Notes: generated from the sequence alone by a model not told the origin. DNA of 64,000 bases from WTGJ01 sp965237765 (GCA_965237765.1 OZ250157.1:2232001-2296000); one strand, 5' to 3'. Shown: positions 19,194-28,321, numbered from the stretch's first letter. Numbers and translations: made by a program.

Positions 19194-19256
19194 TTTCTTT
19201 CTCCTCTCTAACTCTTACATTGGCTTTGCGAACACTTCCGATGATGGGCAGGATCG

Positions 19257-20192
19257 CTATTCGCCTCGCTCGAATGGTTTCGTTAAGGCGGTGGGTTTCT
19301 CCTTTCGCTTCGAAGCGAAAACGAGGACGATGATGGTAATGAGCGCGGGCAGGAGGTTGGAGAATTCAGCTGGAATCTGCCAGCCCATCAGCTCGAAACC
19401 AATCACATCTGCTTGCAACTGTAACGCATTAACGAAGCTAAACAAAATCGCGCCGCTGAGCACACCATAAGGCCGCCAGCCGCCAAAATATACTAGCGCG
19501 ACGGCAATGAAACCGCGCCCGGCCGTCATGTTTTGCTGGAAGACCTTCAACAAAGCGATGCTCAACGCCGCCCCAGCCAGCCCGGAGAGCATACCGCCCA
19601 GCGTCACCGTGATATAGCGCACGCGCGTAACGCTGACGCCCATCGCGTCGGCTGCATCGGGATGCTGGCCGACGGCGCGGATTTGCAGGCCAAAGGTGGT
19701 GCGATTCAGGATAAAGTAGCTGATCGGCACGAGGGCGAAGGCGACATAAACCAGTAGGTTGTGGTGAAAGAAGATTTCGCCCAGCCAGGGCAAATCGGAT
19801 AGGATCGGTAATTCTACAGTAGGGAAACCCTTCACGGTACGCGGTGTGCCGACGAGTTCCTTATACAGTAGCTCGCTCATCCCCAGGCCGAAGAGGTAGA
19901 TGCCGATGCCGCTGATGCCCTGCTCCGCCTTGAGGGTAACGCTGATGAAAGCCGTCGCCAGGCCCATGACCGCGCCGATGAGTAGCGCCGCGAGCACGCC
20001 CAACAAGAGGCTATTCGTTTGATATACCGCATAAAAGCCGAAGAAGGCGCCGAGTAGCATCACGCCATCCACGCCCAAATTGAGCACGCCACTGCGCTGG
20101 CTGTACATCTCCCCCAACGAAGCAAAGATATAGGGCGTGGCCAGGCGAATGGTAGAAGCGAAGACGCTGGCGGTGATGATGTCTTCAAGCAT
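19257..20192 (-). CDS. BMP-type nucleoside ABC importer A, permease 2
   Basis: A 311-residue inner-membrane permease of the BPD_transp_2 (branched-chain/ribose/nucleoside) class. The family motifs LGEMYSQRSGVLNLGVDGVMLLGAFFGF near the N-terminus and RAVGQHPDAADAMGVSVTRVRYITV in the middle identify it; about eight to ten hydrophobic segments are visible. The ATG at 20192 overlaps the end of permease 1 (ATGCTTGA) and has GGAG upstream; longer in-frame readings inside permease 1 are rejected. It forms the channel with permease 1. A 63-base gap separates it from the binding-protein gene. Confidence 0.92.
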   Translation of the reverse strand: MLEDIITASVFASTIRLATPYIFASLGEMYSQRSGVLNLGVDGVMLLGAFFGFYAVYQTNSLLLGVLAALLIGAVMGLATAFISVTLKAEQGISGIGIYLFGLGMSELLYKELVGTPRTVKGFPTVELPILSDLPWLGEIFFHHNLLVYVAFALVPISYFILNRTTFGLQIRAVGQHPDAADAMGVSVTRVRYITVTLGGMLSGLAGAALSIALLKVFQQNMTAGRGFIAVALVYFGGWRPYGVLSGAILFSFVNALQLQADVIGFELMGWQIPAEFSNLLPALITIIVLVFASKRKEKPTALTKPFERGE

Positions 20193-21396
20193 CGGCTGTC
20201 TCCGGCGGGGCATTGGCCTGCGCGTCGATTTCGCCACTGACGCGGCGGCGGGCGCGCCGCAAGATGAAGATCTGGCTCGCCACCACAAAGATGACGATGA
20301 TGCCGTTGATGGAGGTGACTAGCGACGAAGCGCCCTGGATTTCGCGCTGCATCTTCTGCGCGCCGACGAGCAAACCACCGAAGAAAACGCTGGCCGGGAT
20401 CGCTCCCAATGGCGTCAATCCGCCGAAGAGGGCGACAACGATCCCATTGAAGCCGGCGTTGCCCGTGAAACCCGCCGGAGAGCCATCAGTCTTCAGGCGG
20501 TAGGTCAGGCCGAGCACTTGCACGATTCCCGCGAGGCCGGAGAGCCCGCCCGCCAGGAACATGGAAAGCACCATCTGCTGCTTGACATTAATGCCTGCGT
20601 AGCGCGCGGCGCGTTCCTTCAAACCGACGGCGCGGATGCGAAAGCCGTAGGTTGTCTTCCACATGAAGATGAAGATGACGACAGCCATCAATATGGCCAG
20701 TAGCAGACCCCAATGCAAACTGGTACGGTCGAAGAGCAGATGCCCTGGCAAAGGGATGCGCAGGCGCGAAATTTGGGCGATGTTGACGATTCGCGCTGTT
20801 TCCGGGACATGATTCGTGCCGATCTTCGTGGGATCCAGCATCGGGCCATTCAGCAAATAGTTCATCAGCTGGATGGCCACCTGATTCAGCATTATGGTGC
20901 TGAGGATTTCGTTGACGTCGAATTGCGCTTTTAGGAAGCCGGCGAGGGCGCCAAAACAGCCGCCGACGAGGAAAGCGGCCAGCAAAGCGAGCGGGATGAC
21001 GAGAAAGCCCAGGCTCTCGCCTATGGAGAGCGTGACGGCCGTGCCGGCCAAGGCGCCAGTGATCATTTGCCCTTCGCCGCCGATATTGATGACACCGCCG
21101 CGGAAAGCGACCGTGATGCCAATAGCCACGAAGAGGATAGGTGTCGCTTTGGTCAGCGTGTTGGCAGTGGCGTTCTCGTTGCCGAAGGCGCCCTGCCACA
21201 TTGCGGCGAAGGCCTCGGCCGGGTTGGCATCCAGGATGAGTAGGATGATGGCAGAGATGACGAAAGCGCCCAGCAAGGCGACCAAGGCCGGCAACAAATC
21301 CATCACGCGGCCGATTGGGGTCCGCGCGATACGCTCGAGCCAAGGCGGTAGGGTCGGCGTGGAATTGGCTTTGTTAGCTTGGGCGAATTCGCTCAC
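20185..21396 (-). CDS. BMP-type nucleoside ABC importer A, permease 1
   Basis: A 403-residue permease of the YufP type. TM1 (LLPALVALLGAFVISAIILLI) is followed by the motif AFRGGVINIGGEGQMITGALAG and later by RAVGLKERAARYAGINVKQQMV, the family's ATPase-contact loop. GTG at 21396 is the only start between an upstream in-frame stop and the conserved region; the Shine-Dalgarno is weak. It is the first gene of importer A. A palindrome (GGTTAC/GTAACC) lies 24 bases upstream, between it and the divergent xanthine dehydrogenase gene. Confidence 0.9.
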   Translation of the reverse strand: MSEFAQANKANSTPTLPPWLERIARTPIGRVMDLLPALVALLGAFVISAIILLILDANPAEAFAAMWQGAFGNENATANTLTKATPILFVAIGITVAFRGGVINIGGEGQMITGALAGTAVTLSIGESLGFLVIPLALLAAFLVGGCFGALAGFLKAQFDVNEILSTIMLNQVAIQLMNYLLNGPMLDPTKIGTNHVPETARIVNIAQISRLRIPLPGHLLFDRTSLHWGLLLAILMAVVIFIFMWKTTYGFRIRAVGLKERAARYAGINVKQQMVLSMFLAGGLSGLAGIVQVLGLTYRLKTDGSPAGFTGNAGFNGIVVALFGGLTPLGAIPASVFFGGLLVGAQKMQREIQGASSLVTSINGIIVIFVVASQIFILRRARRRVSGEIDAQANAPPETADA

Positions 21397-21420
21397 TACG
21401 CGACGCCTGCTCCCCTCACC

Positions 21421-21437
21421 GGTTACTTAGTGTAACC
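21421..21437. promoter_or_regulatory. candidate operator in divergent importer A/xdh region
   Basis: A perfect inverted repeat, arms GGTTAC and GTAACC around TTAGT, lies between the divergent start codons, 24 bases before the permease GTG and 23 bases before the xdh -35 box. Such a position suits a shared repressor site, for instance a purine-responsive regulator; no regulator gene is adjacent. Confidence 0.5.
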
Positions 21438-21460
21438 CAATTGCGGCGGGCACCCTAATT

Positions 21461-21490
21461 TTGCGTTAGTAGACCATAATCGGGTATAGT
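21461..21490 (+). promoter_or_regulatory. promoter of xanthine dehydrogenase gene
   Basis: TTGCGT (21461-21466), 18 bases, TATAGT (21485-21490), then GAGAGG and the ATG at 21517. Confidence 0.55.
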
Positions 21491-21516
21491 TGGGCTAAGT
21501 TGCCGAGAGGTGTGCG

Positions 21517-24141
21517 ATGAGTGTGCAATTTACCTTGAACGGGGAGCCGCGCCAATACAATGGCGACCCCAGCCTTCCGCTGTTGACCTATTTGCGCGAA
21601 GTCGAAGATATCATTTCGCCAAAAGATGGTTGCGCGCCGCAGGCTGCCTGTGGCTGCTGCGTCGTCCAACAGGATGTCAAAGCCGTCCTTTCCTGCGTAG
21701 TGCCGATGAGCAAACTGGAAGGCGCCAGCATTGTCACTACCGAGGGACTCGGCGAATATCGCCAGCAGGTTTACGCCAACTCTTTCGTCGCGAATGGTGG
21801 CGTGCAATGCGGTTTTTGCATACCGGGCATCGTCATGCAGGGCCACGTGCTCCTGAACCGGAACCCGGATCCATCGCGCGAAGATATCGAGAAAGCGCTG
21901 ACACCGAATCTTTGCCGCTGCACCGGCTATAAGAAGATCGTGGATGCGATCTCATGCGCCGCTGATGCCATCCGCAAAGAGGAAGACGTCCCCGAGCCGC
22001 ATAGCGACGGGCGCATCGGTAGCCGCCACCCGAAATACCAGGCGAAGGATTTGGTGCTCGGGCAGCACCGTTATGTGGACGATATCAAAATGCCCGGCAT
22101 GGCGCATGGTGCGATCAAATTCAGTGACTACCCGCGCGCCATCCTCCACGATATCGATCTCACCCGCGCGAAGCAATTACCGGGAGTGTTACGCATCCTC
22201 ACCGCCGCTGATGTGCCTGGCCAACGCAACCAAGGTCTCATCCGCAAGGATTGGCCCCTTTACATCGCCATTGGCGAGACAACTCGCTACGTTGGTGACG
22301 CCCTCGCCATGGTCGTCGCGGAGACAGACGCCATCGCGCGAGAAGCGGTCGCCATGATTGACGTGGAATACGAAGTGCTGAAGCCGCTGTCCGATATGCG
22401 CGTCGCGTTGAATAAAGACGCGCCACATATCCACGAAGGTGGCAATCAGCTTTCTCAGAGCATCACCAAGCGCGGTGATCTGGAGGCGGCGAAGACCAAC
22501 TCGGCGTATATCTCCGAAGGCGTGTACCAGACGCAAATGATCGAGCATGGCTTCATGGAGCCGGAATGCTCCATCGCCTATCCCAATGGCGAGCTGCTGG
22601 AAGTGCTCTCGCAAGGTCAGGGTGTCTACGAAGACCGCACGCAAATCGCCAGTATGCTCGGCCTGGAAGAGTCAATGGTGCGCGTGATTCTTGTCTCCAA
22701 CGGTGGCGGCTTCGGCGGCAAAGAAGACCTCTCCTGCCAGGGTCATGCGGCGCTGGCGGCTTACCATATGAAGATGCCGGTGAAGGTGCGCATGACGCGT
22801 GACGAGAGCATCGCCTTCCACCCGAAGCGGCACCCCATCCAGATGGAATACATTATCGGCTGCGATGAGCGTGGCAAATTCACCTTCATGAATGGCCGCT
22901 TCCTGGGCGATACAGGCGCCTACGCTTCGGTCGGGATGAAGGTGCTGGAGCGCTCGGCCGGCCACGCCACCGGCGCATATTCCTTCCCGGTTACGGATGT
23001 GGTGAGCACGGCCGTTTACACGAATAATTTACCCTGCGGCGCGATGCGCGGCTTCGGCGTCAACCAGACGGCCTTCGCACTCGAGAGCTGCATCGATGAC
23101 CTCTGCGAGCAAGGGGGCTTCGACCGCTGGCAAATCCGCTATGACAACGCCCTGGACGACGGCGACATGACGGCCACCGGGCAAATCATCGAGAGCGGCG
23201 CTGGCGTGAAAGCTACCCTGCTCGCCGTGAAAGAAGAATTCCAAAACGCGAAATACGCCGGTATCGCTTGCGGTATTAAAAACACCGGCATCGGCAATGG
23301 CATGCCCGATTCCAGCCAGGTCAAGATCACCATCGCCGCGCCCGACCGAGTCATCATCGACCATGGCTGGACAGAGATGGGCCAGGGCATTCATACCGTC
23401 GCGCTGCAAGCGTTGGTAGAAGAGACGGGCTTGCCACCAGAAATCATCGAAGTACGCGTCGATACGCAGTCCGAACAACACGCCGGCATGACCACTGCCT
23501 CGCGCGCCACTTCGCTCATTGGTAACGCCATAATCGATGCCGCCAAGCGATTGCGCGAGGATTTGCGGGAGCATTCGCTCGCGGAGCTGGTCGGCCGTGA
23601 ATACGAGGGCGAATGGGTCGTCGATTGGACGAATAAGCCCGGCGCGATGGTCGAAAAAGTCTACACGCACTATTCCTATAGCTACGCCACGCAGCTGGTG
23701 ATGTTGGATGAGCGCGGGCAGCTGGAGAAGGTCGTCGCCGCGCATGATGCCGGCCGCATCTTCAACCCCACTCTCTTCGAGGGTCAGCTGGAAGGCTCCA
23801 TCCACATGGGCCTGGGCTATGCCATAAGCGAGGATTTGCCGCTCGAGGGCGGCGTCCCGAAGAGCACGATGCTGCGTAAATGCGGCATCATGCGTGCGAA
23901 AGAGATGCCGGAGATGGAAATCATCGGCGTCGAAGTGCCAGATCCCCACGGGCCCTACGGCGCTAAAGGCGTGGGCGAGATTGGACTGGTGCCTACGGCG
24001 GGGGCGGTCGCCAACGCGCTCTACCAGTTCGATGGCGAGCGGCGTTATTCCTTGCCGATGGCTTTACCAAGCACGCGCAAGCTCGGCCAGGCGCGGCGAA
24101 AGAAGAACGGCGCGGCGAAGAATGGGGGCTCTGGCGGCTAG
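21517..24141 (+). CDS. FAD-less fused xanthine dehydrogenase (selenium-dependent type)
   Basis: An 874-residue molybdenum hydroxylase in which the [2Fe-2S] subunit is fused to the molybdopterin subunit with no FAD domain between. Residues 1-50 hold the plant-type ferredoxin cysteines (C39, C45, C48, with C60), then the second cluster (QCGFC and NLCRCTGYKKI). The Mo part starts near residue 165 and has RYVGDALAMVVAE, NGGGFGGKEDLS, GAMRGFGVNQ and the catalytic glutamate in GAKGVGEIGL (Glu821). Architecture and sequence fit the selenium-dependent xanthine dehydrogenase family; a labile Se on Mo cannot be seen in sequence. Electrons must leave through a separate partner. Divergent importer A supports a purine substrate; an aldehyde or other heterocycle is possible. 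GAGAGG lies before the ATG. Confidence 0.85.
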   Translation: MSVQFTLNGEPRQYNGDPSLPLLTYLREVEDIISPKDGCAPQAACGCCVVQQDVKAVLSCVVPMSKLEGASIVTTEGLGEYRQQVYANSFVANGGVQCGFCIPGIVMQGHVLLNRNPDPSREDIEKALTPNLCRCTGYKKIVDAISCAADAIRKEEDVPEPHSDGRIGSRHPKYQAKDLVLGQHRYVDDIKMPGMAHGAIKFSDYPRAILHDIDLTRAKQLPGVLRILTAADVPGQRNQGLIRKDWPLYIAIGETTRYVGDALAMVVAETDAIAREAVAMIDVEYEVLKPLSDMRVALNKDAPHIHEGGNQLSQSITKRGDLEAAKTNSAYISEGVYQTQMIEHGFMEPECSIAYPNGELLEVLSQGQGVYEDRTQIASMLGLEESMVRVILVSNGGGFGGKEDLSCQGHAALAAYHMKMPVKVRMTRDESIAFHPKRHPIQMEYIIGCDERGKFTFMNGRFLGDTGAYASVGMKVLERSAGHATGAYSFPVTDVVSTAVYTNNLPCGAMRGFGVNQTAFALESCIDDLCEQGGFDRWQIRYDNALDDGDMTATGQIIESGAGVKATLLAVKEEFQNAKYAGIACGIKNTGIGNGMPDSSQVKITIAAPDRVIIDHGWTEMGQGIHTVALQALVEETGLPPEIIEVRVDTQSEQHAGMTTASRATSLIGNAIIDAAKRLREDLREHSLAELVGREYEGEWVVDWTNKPGAMVEKVYTHYSYSYATQLVMLDERGQLEKVVAAHDAGRIFNPTLFEGQLEGSIHMGLGYAISEDLPLEGGVPKSTMLRKCGIMRAKEMPEMEIIGVEVPDPHGPYGAKGVGEIGLVPTAGAVANALYQFDGERRYSLPMALPSTRKLGQARRKKNGAAKNGGSGG

Positions 24142-24169
24142 TACTTGATGCGTCCGCATTAAGAACAAG

Positions 24170-24192
24170 CGACCGTCCTTCACGGGCGGTCG
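24170..24192. terminator. bidirectional hairpin between xdh and dppC
   Basis: CGACCGTCC and GGGCGGTCG form a 9-bp stem (one T-G pair) around TTCAC between convergent genes. The T-runs on either side are poor, so termination strength is uncertain. Confidence 0.55.
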
Positions 24193-24216
24193 TTCACTTG
24201 GTTGTGGCCGCCGCCG

Positions 24217-25092
24217 TTACGTGCGGCCGCGAAGCTTTGGGTCCAGGACGTCACGCAGGCCATCACCGAGCAGGTTGAAGCTGAGCACGCCGAGCATGAT
24301 GGCCAGCGCCGGGTAAAAGAGCAACCAGGGCGCGCGTTCGGCCAGGGCGCGGTTCTCACCACTCAGCATCACGCCCCAGCTTGGTTCGCCCACTTCTGGC
24401 CCCAGCCCGAGGAAGCTGAGACCCGATTCCGTCAGCAGCGCCCAGGAGAGGCCGAGCGAGATCTGTACGATGAGCGGCGCGACCATATTCGGCAAAATAT
24501 GGCGCAACAAAATATGCCAGGGTCCGGCGCCCGTCACGCGCGCAGCGAGCACAAATTCGGTTTCTTTGAGCGCCAATACCGGGCCGCGGGCGACCCTGGC
24601 GAAAATGGGCGTATAGACGATGCCAATCGCAAGCAACGTATTGTTCAGTCCCTTTCCCAGCATGGCGACGATGAGCAAAGCCAACAATAGCCCCGGGAAG
24701 GCGAAGATGATATCCATGAGGCGCATCAGCACCGTATCGACACGTCCGCCAAAATACCCCGACGTGATGCCAATCGTCGCGCCGGCAAAGGTGGCGATGC
24801 ACACCGAGAACAACGCGATGTAGAGGGAATTGCTGGCCCCCTTCATCAAACGGCTGGCGATATCGCGCCCAAAAAGGTCAGTGCCAAGAGGGTATTGTGA
24901 GCCCGGCGGCGTAAGCGAATCCAGCCGGTGCTGCTCGGTAACCGGATAGGGTGTGATGCCAAGTGCGCCGAGGATAGCCACCAGCAGCAATAGACCGGCG
25001 ATTCCTGCGCCGACAAAGCCGCTACGGTTGCGCAGGAAGCGGCGGAGGAAATACTCCGATGTTTGCGCGCGCGCGGCCGGTTCAGGATTCAT
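24217..25092 (-). CDS. peptide ABC transporter permease, DppC type
   Basis: A 291-residue permease of the Dpp/Opp/Nik group. The N-terminal OppC domain ends in GTDLFGRDIASRLMKGASNSL, a hallmark of this subunit, and the EAA loop reads LAARVTGAGPWHILLRHILPN followed by LGLGPEVGEPSWGVMLS. Six hydrophobic segments are seen. The start ATG at 25092 overlaps the end of the DppB gene by 11 bases. The cluster has a binding protein and two permeases but no ATPase genes, which must lie elsewhere. Neighbouring cell-wall recycling genes make murein peptides a possible substrate (inference). Confidence 0.92.
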   Translation of the reverse strand: MNPEPAARAQTSEYFLRRFLRNRSGFVGAGIAGLLLLVAILGALGITPYPVTEQHRLDSLTPPGSQYPLGTDLFGRDIASRLMKGASNSLYIALFSVCIATFAGATIGITSGYFGGRVDTVLMRLMDIIFAFPGLLLALLIVAMLGKGLNNTLLAIGIVYTPIFARVARGPVLALKETEFVLAARVTGAGPWHILLRHILPNMVAPLIVQISLGLSWALLTESGLSFLGLGPEVGEPSWGVMLSGENRALAERAPWLLFYPALAIMLGVLSFNLLGDGLRDVLDPKLRGRT

Positions 25093-26044
25093 CGCGATAG
25101 GAGATGCGCGGGTCGAGCGCGACGTAAATCACATCGACCAGCAAATTCATGCAGACGAAGGTGAGTGCTACGAAGAGCGTGATGCCCTGGATGAGGGCGT
25201 ATTCGCGCTGGCCGATGGAATAGACGGCGATGCGCCCGATGCCGGGCAAGGAAAATAGGTGCTCAACGATGAATGCGCCGCCAAGCAAATAGCCGAACTC
25301 GATACCAATCAGCGTGACGACCGGGATGAGCGCGTTTCGCAGGACATGGCGGCGCGTGATGATGCCTGACGGCAAACCCTTGCTGCGCGCGGTTTGCACG
25401 TAGGCCTCGTTGCGCACTTCCAGCACTGAGGAGCGCGTCATCCGCATCACTGAGGCGGCGAAGGAGGTGCCCAGCGTGAACGCCGGAAAGGCCAGCTGCC
25501 GCAAATTGAGCAATGGGTTCTCCGTGAAATTAGTATAATTGCCCGAATTCGGCAAATATTTGAATACGACGGATAGCACGTATATCAGGATTGCGCCGAG
25601 CACAAAATTCGGGACGGCCAGGCCAATCATCGAGAAAATGCGCCCGCCCAAATCCAGCAGCGAATTGTGCTTCAGCGCCGAGAGGATGCCCATCGGCATG
25701 CCGATGATCAAAGCGATGCTGAGCGAGAGCAACGCTAGCTCTAGCGTGAGTGGTAGGCGCTTCAGGATGGTTTCCAGGATGGGCCCGTGGCGTGTGGAGA
25801 TGCCGAGGTTTCCCTGCGCGAGATTACCCAGCCAACGGAAATATTGGGTCAGCAGCGGTTGGTCGATGCCATAATAGACTTCCATCACCTCGCGTTGCCT
25901 GTCTGTCAACATACCCGCTTCCGTCCCTAGCGCAGCTGTGATCTGGTCGCCAGGGATGAGGCGGACGGCGCCAAAGACGAGGATGGAGATGCCGAGGATG
26001 GTCGGGATGAAAGTGAGCAGGCGCTGCGCGAGGTATCGCGTCAC
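25082..26044 (-). CDS. peptide ABC transporter permease, DppB type
   Basis: A 320-residue permease starting MTRYLAQRLLTFIPTILGISILVFG, the usual DppB/OppB N-terminal segment, with the EAA loop QTARSKGLPSGIITRRHVLRNA and the conserved end QGITLFVALTFVCMNLLVDVIYVALDPRI. It pairs with the DppC-type permease. The start is a GTG at 26044, nine bases after GGAGAAGG. A 10-bp hairpin lies in the 75-base gap after the binding-protein gene. Confidence 0.92.
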   Translation of the reverse strand: MTRYLAQRLLTFIPTILGISILVFGAVRLIPGDQITAALGTEAGMLTDRQREVMEVYYGIDQPLLTQYFRWLGNLAQGNLGISTRHGPILETILKRLPLTLELALLSLSIALIIGMPMGILSALKHNSLLDLGGRIFSMIGLAVPNFVLGAILIYVLSVVFKYLPNSGNYTNFTENPLLNLRQLAFPAFTLGTSFAASVMRMTRSSVLEVRNEAYVQTARSKGLPSGIITRRHVLRNALIPVVTLIGIEFGYLLGGAFIVEHLFSLPGIGRIAVYSIGQREYALIQGITLFVALTFVCMNLLVDVIYVALDPRISYRDES

Positions 26045-26072
26045 CGGCGAATGCCTTCTCCGACGAAGGGTT

Positions 26073-26102
26073 GGGCAAGGGACACCAGAGCATCCCCTGC
26101 CC
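26073..26102 (-). promoter_or_regulatory. intercistronic hairpin after dppA-like gene
   Basis: GGGCAGGGGA and TCCCTTGCCC pair over 10 bases (one G-T wobble) around a 10-base loop, without a T-run. Its position, just after the binding-protein gene and before the permeases, matches that of hairpins in importers A and C. Confidence 0.5.
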
Positions 26103-26119
26103 TTGTGGTCAACGCAGAA

Positions 26120-27640
26120 TTACGAGCCCAGCGAAACTCCCGCTAAGAACCTCAGTGATCGGTTAGACCCAGGATTCCAACCACTTACGGAGGAGAGCTG
26201 GGCTGTGTATGTGAAATTGGTAAAGAGCCAGATCCAGGGTGCAGTTTCCACCAGATGAAGTTGGAACTGACGGAAGATTTCGTAGCGTTTTTCAGGATCA
26301 GTCTCTATCTGACCTGCTTTCATCAAACTATCCAAAGTGTCGTCCAGATAACCGGCGACATCCTGGAAGATGGCGCCTTCCTGCCAATAGCGGGCATACA
26401 TCGGATATGGATCCGTGAAACCGCTATTCAAAACTACGGCGCCCATGAAATCTGCTGCCAACCAGCGATCCACATAAGTGCCGAACTCCAGAGACTCAAT
26501 CTCGACCGTGATATTTACTTCAGCGAGCTGAGATTGGACGATTTGTGCGATGCTCAAAGCAGTGCGTGGCTCGGCGACGGCGACCATGATATCCAGAGTG
26601 AAGCCATCTTGGAGGCCCGCGGAAGCGAGTAGTTCGCGCGCCTTCTCGACATCCTGCTCATAGCAGAACAGCTCTGATAGGGGCAGAGCATAGCTGGCCA
26701 TCGTGAGCGGGCCGGTGATGATGCCCTGACCCAGTAAAGCGGTATCCAGAATTTCTTGGCGGTTGATGGCGCAAGAGATTGCCTGACGCGCTTCAAGATG
26801 TTCGAGTGGCTCACGCGCTGCGCGCAGTTGGATCCCGTTGTAACTGAGCGTAGGAATGGTGGCAATGTGTACATCATCATCACCTTCAAAGAGAGTTGCC
26901 ACGAGTGGATCGGTGATCATAGCAAAGTGAACGTTGCCGGCACGCATCGCTGCAATGATGGAGGTCTCTTCAGGGATGATACGTATCTCAATGCCATCAA
27001 TTGCTATCTCACCGCCCCACCATGACCGGTTGGAGCTGAGCTGAGTCGTTTCATCTGCCACCCAACTGGTTAAGGCGAAGGGACCGGTGCCGATGATATC
27101 TACGGCGGGATCACCCATTGCGATGACATCAGAAGAGAGGATAGCGGCGTTTGTGGTACTCATAGCCGAAAGCAGGGGAACGTCTGGTTTGTCCAGGTTG
27201 AACACGACCGTGTGCTCATCCGGAGCTTCCATGGAAACAATGCTGAGGTAATTGGTTCGTGCCGCAGAACCCGATTCCTCATCCAAGATGCGTTCGTAAG
27301 ATGCGATGACATCTTCTGCATTGAATGCAGAACCATCATGGAAGGTGACACCAGAACGAAGATTCATGGTGAGAGCCAAACCGTCTTCACTGAATGCCCA
27401 GCTTTCCGCCAATGCGGGAATCAGATTTAAGTCTCGGTCCAAAGTAATCAGTGGTTCATAAATCATGCCGAGAAGAGCAAATGAGGCAAAGGCGGTTTGT
27501 GTATGCGGATCCAGCCCAGTGGCATCCACTGCGCGTGCCATGATGAGGGTCTGGCCGTGTTGATCTGCCGACGTGAATGCAGGCAAAATGAGGAGCAGAC
27601 AGGCGAACAAGACGATGGTGGCGCGTTTCAGGTTGAGCAT
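26120..27640 (-). CDS. peptide ABC transporter substrate-binding protein (SBP_bac_5)
   Basis: A 506-residue binding protein of the DppA/OppA family. A Sec signal peptide (MLNLKRATIVLFACLLLILP) ends at TSA|D without a lipobox cysteine. The mature protein begins with LIMARAVDATGLDPHTQT and has the family segments LAESWAFSEDGLALTMNLRSGV and FHDGSAFNAEDVIASYER, then GTGPFALTSWVADETTQL. AAGGAAATACA precedes the ATG at 27640 and decides the start; a longer frame would run into the neighbouring acetyltransferase gene. Codon and base use is more A+T-rich than that of its neighbours, which may mean separate ancestry. Confidence 0.92.
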   Translation of the reverse strand: MLNLKRATIVLFACLLLILPAFTSADQHGQTLIMARAVDATGLDPHTQTAFASFALLGMIYEPLITLDRDLNLIPALAESWAFSEDGLALTMNLRSGVTFHDGSAFNAEDVIASYERILDEESGSAARTNYLSIVSMEAPDEHTVVFNLDKPDVPLLSAMSTTNAAILSSDVIAMGDPAVDIIGTGPFALTSWVADETTQLSSNRSWWGGEIAIDGIEIRIIPEETSIIAAMRAGNVHFAMITDPLVATLFEGDDDVHIATIPTLSYNGIQLRAAREPLEHLEARQAISCAINRQEILDTALLGQGIITGPLTMASYALPLSELFCYEQDVEKARELLASAGLQDGFTLDIMVAVAEPRTALSIAQIVQSQLAEVNITVEIESLEFGTYVDRWLAADFMGAVVLNSGFTDPYPMYARYWQEGAIFQDVAGYLDDTLDSLMKAGQIETDPEKRYEIFRQFQLHLVETAPWIWLFTNFTYTAQLSSVSGWNPGSNRSLRFLAGVSLGS

Positions 27641-27725
27641 TGTATTTCCTTTCTGATCAAAGCTAACGAACGGACGAGATGAATGGAGCAAAGGAGATGG
27701 TGTTGTTGGAATGATGCGCCCTCCT

Positions 27726-28223
27726 TCAAACAGCCAGGATTTTATGGTAGATGATTTCATCCACATCGTCTAACACGAATGTCGGCAAACGCCCGGATTC
27801 GTGGTAGTCTTCGCGGCGGTAAAAACGCTGGGCAGACTGATTGTAATCAGAGACGAGTAGCGTGAGCGAGGAATGAGATTCTCGAGCCCAGTCTTCTGCT
27901 TGACGCAGCAATCCGCGGCCGATGCCCTGTCTCTGGTAGCCAGCGCGTACGGCGATGAGGCGCAGGTAGGGGCTGTGGCCGAAGGCACCGTTCTCCAGAC
28001 ACCAGGCAAAGGCACAAGTTTGTGCCCCTGCTGTATGCACCTGAAGCCAGTCTCCGGCGCTCAGCGCGTCTTTAAGAGATTTGGCGAAGATGGTGGGTTG
28101 GAAGCCGTAGCGCTGGTAGAGCGGCATGCGGCAGAGCCACTCCGCCAATAGATCGATGTCACCGAGCACGAGTGGGCGGGAGGTGTGGAGGGCGCCTGCT
28201 GGCTCAGTAATCGTGTGCAACAT
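27726..28223 (-). CDS. GNAT-family N-acetyltransferase
   Basis: A 165-residue protein whose acetyl-CoA-binding motif A reads LRLIAVRAGYQRQGIGRGLL (V-x-x-x-x-Q-x-x-G-I-G), followed by the motif B region LLVSDYNQSAQRFYRREDYHESG. These place it in the GNAT fold; the acyl acceptor is unknown. The N-terminal part (residues 15-60) probably forms the substrate side. No ribosome site precedes the ATG at 28223, which lies six bases after a TACACT -10 box, so the message is probably leaderless. It lies upstream of the peptide importer and divergent from anmK. Confidence 0.85.
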   Translation of the reverse strand: MLHTITEPAGALHTSRPLVLGDIDLLAEWLCRMPLYQRYGFQPTIFAKSLKDALSAGDWLQVHTAGAQTCAFAWCLENGAFGHSPYLRLIAVRAGYQRQGIGRGLLRQAEDWARESHSSLTLLVSDYNQSAQRFYRREDYHESGRLPTFVLDDVDEIIYHKILAV

Positions 28224-28229
28224 GCACCC

Positions 28230-28258
28230 AGTGTACTCCCCGGCCGCCGAGTTGCCAA
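28230..28258 (-). promoter_or_regulatory. promoter of GNAT gene (leaderless)
   Basis: TTGGCA (28258-28253), 17 bases, TACACT (28235-28230) on the minus strand. Only six bases separate the -10 box from the ATG, so transcription should begin at the start codon itself. Confidence 0.65.
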
Positions 28259-28321
28259 TTTATAACCGCGACACATATTTGCGACGCTATACTGAGCGTT
28301 CACGAAATTTGGGAGCCCATC

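Noticed and set aside
23029..23949. Minus-strand frame of about 300 codons inside the xanthine dehydrogenase gene
   Set aside because: Antisense shadow; composition and lack of a ribosome site do not support a gene.
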